Notes under the pieces: generated by a model
Seen by the model: only the letters and a program-made list of their open reading frames with translations
Told to the model about the DNA's origin: nothing
Database searches by the model: none
Assembly (NCBI GenBank): GCA_025201705.1
Contig: MU616586.1
Location: forward strand, 32,267-96,266
Source of the DNA: Dissophora ornata
Lineage: Eukaryota; Mortierellomycota; Mortierellomycetes; Mortierellales; Mortierellaceae
DNA length: 64,000 nt
Direction: 5' to 3'
In this document: positions 47,447 to 57,313 of the stretch, piece after piece
How positions within the stretch are numbered: position 1 is the stretch's first letter
Layout: every line of letters starts with the position of its first letter
Made by a program: the position numbers and the translations under genes

Positions 47447-47868
47447 ATGCTTGTGCAACTTCTCAAGGCACGCGAAACATCAACCAATTACAGCCAAATA
47501 GTCGAACAGGCAAACAGGGAGTTGAGAATCGAATACACGCTAGATTATTATCCAGGAGAGACATCGCGACCGCCTACAATACTGCTGCTGCCTCACTTTG
47601 CCCGTCTTTGTTGCCATTACAGCTTCAGTCTGCAGACCAGCAACAATGTCTTGGATGCACTGCCGCATGACCAATTCTTCCAGGCTTCCGTAGCTCGCAG
47701 ATCATTCCTCTTCTACAGGAATGGTGATTTCTTCCCAGGAGAACGAAATCGTTCCAGGTAATATATCCTTTTTCGTTCATTCTCTTCCTCTGTTCCTCTA
47801 TCTGCTCCTACGCCCGCAGCTTGTACTCTGCAGCACAATACCAATGCCAATCCTCGACTGCCGGCTAA
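47447..47868 (+). CDS. Small two-exon protein of unknown function
   Basis: Exons 47447-47757 and 47820-47868, joined at a GTAATA donor and a CCCGCAG acceptor, give 119 residues. The frame begins MLVQLLKARETSTNYSQIVE and contains LRIEYTLDYYPGETSRPPTI, LQTSNNVLDALPHDQFFQAS and RRSFLFYRNGDFFPGERN. The FYRNGD string recalls the start of doublecortin-type domains, but the rest does not follow, so this is only a hint. A TAA lies in frame just upstream of the start. The protein is neither secreted nor membrane-bound by sequence. A longer frame using a different second-exon phase is possible. Confidence 0.5.
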
Positions 47869-49219
47869 TTGGGGACGCAGATTATAAATAATCATAGCAA
47901 GGACTAGCAAGCCAGGAATAGGGAACAGAATCAGAGCAGCTGCAGTCTGCCCTTGCTCACCCCACCCTTGCTCATCTCACCGGGAGCTACCATGGGGCGC
48001 ATTCGGCTGAACACCTTAATAAGAAATTTCCGCCATCCGAGACCACCCGCTGCGTCTCAGGTTATGATGTCTGTGGAGATCGGGAAACCTGGACTGCCAC
48101 GCGCAGAGTTAAAAAGAACGTGGCACCAAGCTGACTCTGAAGAAACCCCCAAAGCATGCCCCCCATCTTTGTTTTGTTGTAAACATCATCAATCCGCTCA
48201 ACAATTCTCTTTTCCTGCACAATGTCGCAAGGGCCAGTTACACGAATTTTGCCCATGACCAAAGTTGGATGAACTGTCGCTTTCCCTCTTGGAAGATAAG
48301 GCAGCCTAAGCCCGTTTCTTTCCTGCATCTTTCCATTGCAGCCATGTCACTACTGTCGGCCAGTTTGGGATAATTCGGTTCCCTTTCTTGGTCACGGCAA
48401 TGCAGGAACGTGTAGTGATGCAATGCCACAAGCGGTAACGATGCAAAGCGCGTCTATAAAAAAAATAAAATAAAAAAATGTAAAAATAAAAAAGAACCAC
48501 AAGGAACTTTTAACAAAGCGATGAGAGCGTAGCGTTATCAAGTACATCATTGCCCTGGAAAGGGACTGGAAAGGGACTGGGCTATGAATTCGCCTGGTAT
48601 TGCTGCCCGGATATCGAATTCATGCTAAAACAACAGAATAAAAGTTCCCTCCCAGTTGACGGGCGAGGCTCTCTCATTGCTGTCATGATTTCTGCGAGGG
48701 GAAAAACTGGGTAAAAAAAACAAACAAAAGTCTTTTCGCCTTCCATCAGCGGGCGGATGTTTCACCTGCTCTATTTTTTTCGTCGCCTTTCAGGAGACGG
48801 CCAAGGTAGTCTGTGCCCATGTCGGACTAAGAAAGCAATAAACCTTCAGTCACACCCAGGATGTAAGCCAACGGTCCCCAACGACTGTTGTTTTGGGTAG
48901 TTCGTCTACCATTCTGCTGGTCTGCATAGAATTTGAAGGGAGGGAGTTCTTTCATTTGAAAACAAGATGCCACAAGGATCTGTACCTCAATTCCATAGGC
49001 CACACCCTGACGGTGATGCCTCCTGTCCTCTGCACTTGACATGGCGGGCGAGGATCTCGATTGGATATGGACGACGTTTGCGCAGGAAGAAATAAACAAA
49101 AAAGGACAGAGCGTTTGCCCTTGTCGGGATTTGCAGGTCCTCATCTTTTGCTTCACATTCACCTCTCTGTAATCCCAACTCATTCAACATCTCTGGCCAA
49201 AGTACTTCAACCCTCAAGC
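47869..49219. other. Interval with only weak coding-like frames
   Basis: On minus, 48328-48062 holds a protein-like 88-codon frame (LVMGKIRVTGPCDIVQEKRI, VERIDDVYNKTKMGGMLWGF) without start context or neighbours. A second, 118-codon minus frame at 49183-48827 contains GVAYGIEVQILVASCFQMKE. Neither shows a domain I recognise; the second would overlap the promoter of the Cys-rich protein gene. Both are left uncalled. Confidence 0.3.
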
Positions 49220-50951
49220 ATGGACGACATTACCTGGTAAGCACGGGCGGTGATATAACACTCTCAAAGGGCCCATCGAGCATGTAGAACATCCTCTAAT
49301 AAATCTGTTCATGTGTATTGCACACGCATAGTACGGATGCAGACTGCACCCCGTGCTGCCTCGTCTTTGATGATGATGATTGTTGCAACTGCGGCTCATG
49401 CTGCGACAGCTGTGCCAGCAGCGGGGATGGATGCTGCCTGTTCCTGGGGGACTCGCTCTGCTGGTGTGAGCCAGAAACTCCGGCGCTCGTGTCGGACTCC
49501 GGCTCGGCTGTCCAAGCGCCTACTTCAGCCATCCAAGTGCCTGCTACAACCACCATCCAATCACAGCCCACTAGCTCATCGATGATGAAAATTCTCCTAC
49601 CAAGCAGCTCAGTCCTCCACAGCGACTCGAATGAACGCCGAACTGTGTTCTGTCAGCGCCGCGATCGTCTCAAATGTATGCAGCGATACGAGCGCTGCCC
49701 GTTTCCATCGCTCCGAGTAGTTCTTGTCTGGCTCTTTACGCTCGCTGTCATCGCTGCAGTAAGTCGTAAGAAAGCTTCAGAATCCATTACAAACTTTGCT
49801 ATCACTTACTATTGATGTTTCCCAACTCTTATTACAGATCGGAGTGACCCTGTGGTTGACAAGAAATATTCCCTTTGGCGCACATTGTGGAAATGCCCAC
49901 CGAGCACTGTTGGGAGTCCTCATTGTTATTGTCATCGGTGGTATTTGCATGCCGGTCTACTACAAGTATATCCAAGACGACCTGGTGGTGAAAGAATGGC
50001 ACCAAAAGCACCAGGCCCTAATGGACGCCAGGTCTCGTCAAGAGTTATCTATCATCAGTCGAAACAGGGAGCGGAAACGGTCTGTGGTGGCATCTAAGCG
50101 CTTTAGTTTAGCACTCAAGGTATCGACACTCATCCTGATCCTGGTGGTGGCGCTTGGGTACTACTACCTCTGGGGTGAAGAGAACCAATGCATGGATGAG
50201 ACTCTTTGGATCGTCAAAGGATGGTTCATTGCACTGTTGGCGGTGGCCATTGCAGTCACGGCACTCATGCTCTCAGCCATGTTCCGTGCAGGTAGGTCGA
50301 CTTTTCTGTGGTCATTTGCATCTGCTGTATACCACACGCCCATGGATGCACCCTGACACCCAGCCCCATCATACTTTCTTTAGTCAAAGAGAAGCGTCTT
50401 TTGAAAACTAGGAACAACCTTGACGAAGATGAGGCGAGATATAATGGATCCATTGGCCTGGACGGGAGAGAGGGGGCCTCCACTCAAGGTACCACACTGA
50501 GGGCACTAAAAATAGCCTGTTATTGCTTCTTTGTCGCAAAGGTGGTGTTGTTCACCGTCGTCGTCCTTTGCTTTCCACATCAGAATCTAGGATAGCCCCT
50601 CCGTTGTCCCCTTCAACTCCGTCTTCTGTTGCGCTTCCTCCAGCGTACACAGGACTGACCCCGCTCGGCAGGGTCTCTCTAGACCAGCCGCGTCGCGCGC
50701 CGGACCAGCGGGAACGCGCAGTGGATGAACGAGAACATGTAGTGGACGAACGAGAACATGTCGTGGACGAACGAGAACATGTATTGGAGCAACGAGAACG
50801 TGCAGTGCGCCAACGAGAACGCGCACAGATTGAGAAGGCCCTCGCTGAGCTGGACCAACAGGAGCAACAGTTCCACCAAGACCGAACCGACCATTCCCAA
50901 GCAGGGTATGGTGGGTATAGTGGCGCCTCAGGGACAGGCGCGTACTGCTAG
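49220..50951 (+). CDS. Cys-rich, four-TM membrane protein with heptad-repeat tail
   Basis: Five exons, 49220-49236, 49332-49758, 49838-50291, 50384-50488 and 50584-50951, give 456 residues. Exon 1 encodes only MDDIT plus two bases. An N-terminal Cys cluster (DADCTPCCLVFDDDDCCNCG, then SCCDSCASSGDGCCLF) holds 16 Cys within about 45 residues. A Ser/Thr linker is followed by four hydrophobic spans (VVLVWLFTLAVIAA, LLGVLIVIVIGGICMPV, STLILILVVALGYYYL, WFIALLAVAIAVTALML). The tail has a Ser/Pro stretch, then about six heptads of the type DEREHVV/QRERAVR, forming a charged helix, and ends Gly/Tyr-rich. I know no family with this layout. The DDDDCCNCGSCC block suggests metal binding or acylation near the membrane. 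Confidence 0.8.
50703..50828 (+). repeat. 21-bp coding tandem repeat, six units
   Basis: Six 21-base units, e.g. GACGAACGAGAACATGTCGTG, encode one heptad each in the tail of the Cys-rich membrane protein. The central units are nearly identical, so expansion is recent. Confidence 0.9.
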
Positions 50952-51460
50952 ACCGCATCGTTGTAGCAGTAGCAGATTACAGTTCCTATGACTAAAAAGA
51001 AGTAAAAAGATTGGCGAAAAATCAAAATCGCCAAAATCGCCCATTGGCTGACGCCGTGGTCATTGCACTCGATGCCAAACCCAAACCATGCTCAGTCGCA
51101 CACATTCGGCTCTTAGTTCTTCAACTACAGATCGAGAAGCAGCACTTCCATCGTCCATTCCAACAACGTCTGTCATCGCCGCCCTCTAGATCCTCCTCCT
51201 CCCCTTCCATTTCTTTTGTCATTCTACATTCCCTTTCCCGCCACGCGTCTAAAGCACGGCGACATCGCCCTTTCTGATCCAGCCCAGCTCCCCATCGTGT
51301 TGGGGTTGACGTTCCACCTCTCCACGCCCTGTCTGTTCTTGCTCCCACAGGCTACAGCACAACCCAGCATCCTTCGATTCAACAGGCTCTTTTCTCTTTG
51401 CATCCACGCGACCCGGCGTCCACATCAATCTCTGCATTAAACCCCCGCAATATCCTCCCC
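50952..51460. promoter_or_regulatory. Upstream region of the methyltransferase gene
   Basis: C/T-rich from 51180 on, forming the leader of the next gene. No gene seen. Confidence 0.45.
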
Positions 51461-52888
51461 ATGATATCTGAGCAGCCACTACACATGTATCGCCACGAGC
51501 TCGACGCTCTGTTTCCCCTACACCGTAGCACGCCGTGGTCGCCATCTTCTGAAGACGACTGCTACAACTACTCTGAACCTTCTCTGACTCCCCCATCCTC
51601 ACCCCCCTCCTCTCCGTCCATGAATCAGCACCAGCAACAACACCACACATTATTCAGGCTTCTGCCGACGTGCTCCATACCGTCTGGGATCCAACTTGGA
51701 ACCTGGATAAGCATTACCCTTGAGGTTGTCAGCGAATTTGGAGGATACCAGTTTGAAGCAGATCCAAGTGGCACGTTTAGGCTTCAAACGGGGCAGACTC
51801 TGCTGCCTCTGGACTGCTGCCTTCTGCTGGAGCGGGAAGGTCAGACATCGAACCAGAGCCCACTCAGCCATGGACTTCGAATCGAGAAGCGCGCTCTGCA
51901 GTCTACAAATTGGCTCGGCATGGATGATCTGTTAGACCCAGGAATTGGACCGTCCGGTCGCGGAGGACTCGAGGTATGCGTCATGGCAACGCAGAGGCAG
52001 ACCCCAAAGACGATTTGGATCAGTGTCGGTTCTGGAAGCAACCAAGGGATCGTACCGCTAGTTCTTGGACCGATTGTCCTCGGCTCCGAAGTATCTACCG
52101 TGGAGCAAACTCGTCAAGTCCTACGTCCGATCAACATTCCCCAGGTCCATGGCATGAGCCCTCGAATAATGCTTCTCAAGGAGACTTGGAACAACGTTCC
52201 GCAGGGCCGTGTCTGGGACTCGGCATTTGTTTTGGTGGACATGTTTTCAAAAGCAGTTGTGAACGGGATACGCGACTCGGCGCCTGCCATGTTTGCTGGC
52301 AAACGGATTTTGGATCTGAGTGCGGGCACTGGTCTACTAGGGATATTTCTTGCTGGTCTGGCACAGGTTGAAATGGAGTCCTCCTCTCAATCATTGTTGT
52401 CTTCTTCCTCCTGCACCTTTTCGCCATTAACGCCGGTCTCTTCACAACAAAGAGTAGCCTCTTTCTCACGTGCCTCCTCCCCCTGGGTCACCTCGATGTC
52501 TACAACTGTGATACTGACAGACCTTTGCGATGCCTTGGATCTTATCAACCAAAACATTGCTTCCAATCAACGACGCATTGCACCAGCGGTCAAGGTGGTC
52601 GCGAAAGAACTGGCTTGGGGAGCCTCTAATCTTAGACATCTTGGCGAAGAACGATTCGACGTTGTGATCGCCTCGGACGTTGTTTACGAAGAGAGCAGCT
52701 TCAAATCGCTATTGCAGACCCTTCACCGCCTTTGTGCGCCCGGATACACGACCCTCTATCTTGGTTACAAGCGGCGGGCGCTGACAAGGGACACAGAAGC
52801 CCTCTTCTTTGAGAGAGTTCGGACGATGTTTAACGTTGTGCAGACATTGCACGAATACGATGTCCATGTCTGGATTTTGAAAAGATAA
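51461..52888 (+). CDS. Family-16 (METTL21/EFM-like) protein methyltransferase
   Basis: Single exon of 475 residues. ATG 51461 (MISEQPLHMYRHELDALFPL) is the first ATG of the frame; the frame is open a little further up without ATG. A Ser/Pro-rich N-terminal part is followed by about 200 residues of poorly conserved sequence. The Rossmann methyltransferase fold starts with VWDSAFVLVDMF. Motif I, LDLSAGTGLLGI, is near residue 284. A Ser-rich insert (about 30 residues) precedes VILTDLCDALDLINQNI. The family signature FDVVIASDVVYEES is near 396-408. Proteins of this group methylate lysines of translation factors, chaperones or ribosomal proteins using SAM; the target here is unknown. Confidence 0.9.
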   Translation: MISEQPLHMYRHELDALFPLHRSTPWSPSSEDDCYNYSEPSLTPPSSPPSSPSMNQHQQQHHTLFRLLPTCSIPSGIQLGTWISITLEVVSEFGGYQFEADPSGTFRLQTGQTLLPLDCCLLLEREGQTSNQSPLSHGLRIEKRALQSTNWLGMDDLLDPGIGPSGRGGLEVCVMATQRQTPKTIWISVGSGSNQGIVPLVLGPIVLGSEVSTVEQTRQVLRPINIPQVHGMSPRIMLLKETWNNVPQGRVWDSAFVLVDMFSKAVVNGIRDSAPAMFAGKRILDLSAGTGLLGIFLAGLAQVEMESSSQSLLSSSSCTFSPLTPVSSQQRVASFSRASSPWVTSMSTTVILTDLCDALDLINQNIASNQRRIAPAVKVVAKELAWGASNLRHLGEERFDVVIASDVVYEESSFKSLLQTLHRLCAPGYTTLYLGYKRRALTRDTEALFFERVRTMFNVVQTLHEYDVHVWILKR

Positions 52889-53280
52889 CGAAGTAGATAA
52901 TAAAAAAGAAAGAAACAAAGGAGACGTTGGTTAGCTGTAGGTTGCGGATGATGTGGGAGGCAGGCGCGGCGAACATTTTTGGTTGGGGTTGGAAGAAAAT
53001 TTCGAGGTCCCTATTTTTTTTCTTTGACAATTCCATTCCTTCCTTTCGAGCCAGCAGTTTGCCTCGTAGAGAATAGAATCTGCATTCCCACCTTTCCTTT
53101 CCAAGTTATCAATGGGCAACCTCTCCTTCTCATTTTCTCTGTCCTTGCCATTTCTTGACCTCTCTCTCTCTCTCTTGTTTCTTCTCTTCTCCTCATCCTT
53201 ATTGCTCCGTTCTTTTTTTTCCCCGCTGCATTTTTCTTTTGTAAAAAAGACCAAACAACTCCGATAAAATACCCAACGGC
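52889..53280. other. Intergenic interval
   Basis: T/C-rich stretch leading into the next start codon; no gene seen. Confidence 0.5.
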
Positions 53281-53664
53281 ATGTCACGTCGACCTGTCTT
53301 TCATGCTTTGTTTCACTCGGTGGCGTCGCTGGGCTATATCCCCTTCGCGCTCACGTCTGCCTTCATATCGTCCTCCACGCCGTTTGTCTCTATCTCGCCC
53401 ATCGCTACCATCCTCGTGGCCTTTGTCCCGCCTCTGACCGCCTTCCCACTCCTCTGCTTTTCATATCGGTATCTGGAGCGGTTCGCATGTGTGTCGCTGA
53501 CAGTTCAGCGCGCTAGGACATATATCATGCTGGCTGGATCCGGCTTGTGTATCCTGGTCGCGGCGCATTTGATGATGGTACATTTATTGGCTAATGGCCA
53601 TAACACGACGTACAACCAGTTGGCGCACCCGTCTGGCTTCGCCGCCCAACAGCAGTACCGACAA

Positions 53665-53717
<53 letters not shown>

Positions 53718-54921
53718 ACCGATCCCAATCACGGCCCTTGAATCATTGGCGACCTCGAGCATGACAACGAAGGACGGTGATATTGATGGAAATATAATCA
53801 CGCAAGCGATGGCAGACAATGCAGACGCGCCGACAATGGATCAGTCTGTGCAGATTATACCTCTGGCAGTATCGGAGAGCTTGATGGAAGCCCTTCAAGA
53901 GACGCAGTCGTGGTCACCGTCATTTCTGATGCCGTTTTTTGTCACTGTACCCATCCAAGATCAGGAACAGCAAAAGACCGAGTCGGTGGAGGGGGAGCAG
54001 CTAGGGCAGGAACCTGCTGTTGGTGGCAGAGATAGCGTTGCACTAAAACAGAAGCGTGATATCGCTGTGGATCACCGACCTCTTTTCAAAACACTTATAC
54101 CAACACACCTGTTGAACCCACCAAACGCACCTGCATTGGAGGTTGAAAATACAGACAGCAGTAACAATGTGCAGGATGTGCAACAGCCACAGCAGGGGCA
54201 CGATGCAGCCTTGCAGCAACCATTTCTTGTTACGGAGCAACCAGCACTAGTATCCTCTAGTGGGATTCCGATCATGGATACACCGATCACAATACCGGTC
54301 GTTGCCGGAGGCGCCCCTCCGACATCAGAGTCTACACTAGACAAACCTGCGTGGGCTGGTGGCGAGAATGACAATCCAGATCAGCCATCAGACAGCCCAT
54401 TATCGGATTTGTCATCCATAGACTCTTCCGTAGCCACGCTTCCAACTTCTACAGGCCCAGTCGCCGCTACTTCAAACCCTCACATCGAGGGAAACGAAAA
54501 CACCACCTCGACGAGCGAAGATCAAGAGTCCGTCCGTGAAGTTCTCTTTCGAAACACCGTCGGTGCACAAACGCCCGGTTACAATCTCACAGGACTCCAC
54601 TGGGCACTCTACTTGGGAGCCCAGGGTGTTCTCGCTTTTATGCTGATTGTCCTTTTTTTGGGAGTCTTGATCATGACAGAGTACGTCCTCGACATGGAAG
54701 ATGAAGACTATGCGAATCTAAAGTATCTCTACTGGGCTCGAGTCGTTGGTATTGCGTCGGCGACAGTCGTCAGTGCGGCCAATGGATCGTTGTTGAGTGG
54801 GTATATTCTGCTGGACGGACAGTCGGACTGGATTGCCAAGGCGGCGGTAGGCACGATCTGCGTTTATTGGATTAGCATAACGTGGATCATGAACCGCGTT
54901 GTAGGGCCGTTGCCGTATTGA
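53281..54921 (+). CDS. Multi-TM protein with polyQ loop, function unknown
   Basis: Single exon, 546 residues. Three hydrophobic spans occur in the first 105 residues (VASLGYIPFALTSAFI, IATILVAFVPPLTAFPLLCF, YIMLAGSGLCILVAAHLMMV). A long hydrophilic region of about 320 residues follows, starting with 19 consecutive Gln (CAA/CAG) near residue 127 and otherwise Ser/Pro/Asp-rich. Three further spans close the protein (GVLAFMLIVLFLGVLIMTEY, VVGIASATVVSAANGSLLSG, AAVGTICVYWISITWIM). The ends share a tight membrane core with the disordered loop between them. No domain recognised. Confidence 0.78.
53662..53718 (+). repeat. (CAACAG)n polyglutamine repeat
   Basis: 19 Gln codons, mostly alternating CAA and CAG, inside the multi-TM protein gene. 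Confidence 0.95.
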
Positions 54922-55248
54922 AACAGTTTAAGAAAAGAAAAAAAAAGAGAGACAGAAAAATATATTTTTAGGAATCGGCATAGTCTGGGTCGGTAGAAAC
55001 GTTGCCGCGTTTAAATATATGCAACAAAACCTAGCCTCAAGCCCTGAGGAAGCACGGAATAATAATGTGACACAGTAATCGGGCACAGCCAAAAACTTTA
55101 TTCACGCTTCTCTGTGCGACGCGAACGAACCTCTCTGGTCCCTGGTAAAGCCATAAAAACGCGAAATATCAAAATATGCACCGGCGAAGAAGTTCCGGAA
55201 TGCTGCGCCTTGTAACTCATACCCTATGGTCGATCTAAAATATGTCAA
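54922..55248. other. 3' flank of the polyQ protein gene
   Basis: A-rich after the stop; no gene seen. Confidence 0.5.
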
Positions 55249-56021
55249 ATGACTCTCAGATCACCAATTCAAAACGTGGCGGGACCGACTAAGGACCACC
55301 GGATTGAAGGATTGAAATCATCGTCGGGATTTGCACCACCCCCCTCGTGGCCACGACTAGACGGATACTCTTCAGTTGATCTCCATGGGCCACCGAACAA
55401 TGTGGAGTTCAACAAGCACAAATGGCCTCCAAAAAAAAATTGGGCCCAGATGGCCAGGAACATGAAGTGACGCGAAAGAAGATTACAGTGGGTGAAATTA
55501 CAACTCCCACCTCTGAAATCATACTCCCGTCATAAACACGCACAACATATACTCACAACGACTGATAGAGCCGTCTCGTCCGACAACATCTCCACGAACA
55601 ACAACTCCTCTGCTACACAACTGTAGTCAGCGCTGGCTGCCGGCTTGCTTGCGCTTGTGTTGCCGATGTGTCGGGCCACGCGTACTGTCACTGGCAGCAG
55701 CTCCTCAATAACCGCGACCGTCAAGATCTGCTTGAAGTTCACGCGCTTGAAGAAAATTTTCAAAAAAGTCGCACAAGATACGATTCGAGTAGTTGCAAGT
55801 AGCACTCCTAGAGCAATGCAGCCATCGAGACGAGCTCTTAGAGTCTGGCATGAGTAGAAGAGATCAGTCGGGCGAAATCCGTCGTCGGTCGGTTAGGCGA
55901 GCATGCATTTGCACTTGAGGATCCATGTAATGAACAATGCATGCAAAATAGATGAGCTACAGCGGCGGTACCAGATCAAGATCGAGTATCATAAGCTCTG
56001 GGGCCAGGAAGCAAGATCATA
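55249..56021 (+). pseudogene. Series of coding-like blocks in shifting frames, family unknown
   Basis: Plus-strand blocks read in order: MTLRSPIQNVAGPTKDHRIE ... FNKHKWPPKKNWAQMARNMK (55249-55470), HAQHILTTTDRAVSSDNIST (ending at a stop near 55626), GHAYCHWQQLLNNRDRQDLL ... EENFQKSRTRYDSSSCK (to about 55802), and IDELQRRYQIKIEYHKLWGQ (ending at 56021). The frames differ and stops intervene. Some breaks might be introns, but no consistent splice set could be built, so a decayed gene or element is more likely. A competing minus-strand frame (55805-55530) is also protein-like. No family recognised. Confidence 0.3.
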
Positions 56022-56550
56022 AGGCGTGATTCTTTCTGGCTACTTTAGAGAACTCGAGAAGCTGAGGATATTGAACACTGCCATAGGAAACGGGGGTACT
56101 CGCGAGATGTAGAATTCTACTAACGGTAAAGAGTATGTTGCCAAAGCAACATAGAAGAAAGTGCATAGTGTAAACAGCGACAAAACAACGAGAACGGGAA
56201 AAAAGAACCACCCTTGCTGACGCGGGCTTTCACTCGTGTAGAAAAATTTCCACGGTGCCTAAAAAAAAAAAAAAAAAAAAGAAGAGGGCGGGAACCAGTC
56301 TTGATAGTTCAAACGTCGCCATCACCTTTTCTCAGTCTTGCTTCACTGCCGTGTTGGCGTATCGTAAACAGATAGTGAGTGCTTCAACATCACAATCCAT
56401 AAAAAGAACACCCTGTTTCCTTTACTTTTCTTGCCACTGAAGGCGCACAGGCATCTAAACACAAAGCTACTGGCTGGAGCTTGTGGGACTGTCAGCATTT
56501 TGCACCACCGCACACCCTGCGGCTCTTGAACGCCAAACCGGGTCCAAATA

Positions 56551-56556
56551 AAAAAG
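56551..56556 (-). terminator. Pol III terminator of the left tRNA-Met
   Basis: T6 on minus, about 10 bases after the tRNA 3' end. Confidence 0.75.
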
Positions 56557-56565
56557 ATAAGGAGT

Positions 56566-56638
56566 GCCCTTCGTGAGGCTCGAACTCACGACCTTGAGAT
56601 TATGAGACTCACGCTCTGCCAACTGAGCCAGAAGGACG
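56566..56638 (-). tRNA. tRNA-Met (CAU), left palindrome arm
   Basis: 73 bases, no intron. Identical to the right-arm copy. Acceptor stem GTCCTTC/GAAGGGC with discriminator A, D stem GCTC/GAGC, anticodon loop CTCATAA with anticodon CAT, T stem GTGAG/CTCAC with loop TTCGAGC. The U-U pair at the base of the anticodon loop and the sequence are of the elongator type. Internal A and B boxes (TGGCTCAGTTGG, GTTCGAGCC) are intact and a T6 terminator follows. Confidence 0.95.
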
Positions 56639-57064
56639 ATTTCGATATAGTTGCCTTTTCCAAGATAGTCCAAGAGTACGTTTCACCCATCCCAATGTGT
56701 CACGTGCCTCACGCCTATTTTACTCCCTACCCGCTTAATTGGCGTTTTTTGGCATCTCTCACCTGCTTAGACCGTAGCCGAGATGGAATCGAGTCAAACG
56801 AGACCGTTTTCGAGCAGATTGGACTAGAAATGGTGGGAAAATCGCCATGACATGCAAAACGGACCTAAATTTCTAGTTCAATCTGCTCGGAAATGGTCTC
56901 GTTTGACTCGATTCCATCTCGGCTACGGTCTAAGCAGGTGAGAGATGCCAAAAAAACGCCAATTAGGCGGGTAGGGAGTAAAATAGGCGTGAGGCACGTG
57001 ACACATTGGGATGGGTGAAACGTACTCTTGGACTATCTTGGAAAACGGCAACTATATCGAAATC

Positions 57065-57137
57065 GTCCTTCTGGCTCAGTTGGCAGAGCGTGAGTCTCAT
57101 AATCTCAAGGTCGTGAGTTCGAGCCTCACGAAGGGCA
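57065..57137 (+). tRNA. tRNA-Met (CAU), right palindrome arm
   Basis: Same 73-base sequence as the left-arm copy, in the opposite orientation. All four stems pair, the anticodon is CAT, and the elongator-type anticodon stem TGAGT/TCTCA is present. T6 follows at 57147-57152, so both copies look functional. The two genes point away from each other. Confidence 0.96.
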
Positions 57138-57146
57138 CTCCTTATC

Positions 57147-57152
57147 TTTTTT
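57147..57152 (+). terminator. Pol III terminator of the right tRNA-Met
   Basis: T6 on plus, 9 bases after the tRNA 3' end. Confidence 0.75.
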
Positions 57153-57313
57153 ATTTGGACCCGGTTTGGCGTTCAAGAGCCGCAGGGTGTGCGGTGGTGC
57201 AAAATGCTGACAGTCCCACAAGCTCCAGCCAGTAGCTTTGTGTATAGATGCCTGTGCGCCTTCAGTGGCAAGAAAAGTAAAGGAAACAGGGTGTTCTTTT
57301 TATGGATTGTGAT

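Larger units (their letters stand above)
56389..57313. repeat. 0.9-kb near-perfect palindrome carrying two tRNA-Met genes
   Basis: The arms 56389-56831 and 56869-57313 are reverse complements with only a handful of substitutions and two 1-base indels (about 98% identity by eye). The unmatched centre is 37 bases (56832-56868). Each arm contains the full tRNA gene plus about 190 bases on its 5' side and about 175 on its 3' side. It looks like a recent inverted duplication. Confidence 0.95.

Noticed and set aside
48987..49217. 76-codon minus frame next to the Cys-rich protein start
   Set aside because: Begins at TTG, not ATG, and is broken by frame and composition after 30 codons.
56467..57235. 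Mirror-image protein frames (EIVLLAQLAERESHNL...)
   Set aside because: They are translations of the tRNA-Met genes and flanks in the palindrome, not proteins.
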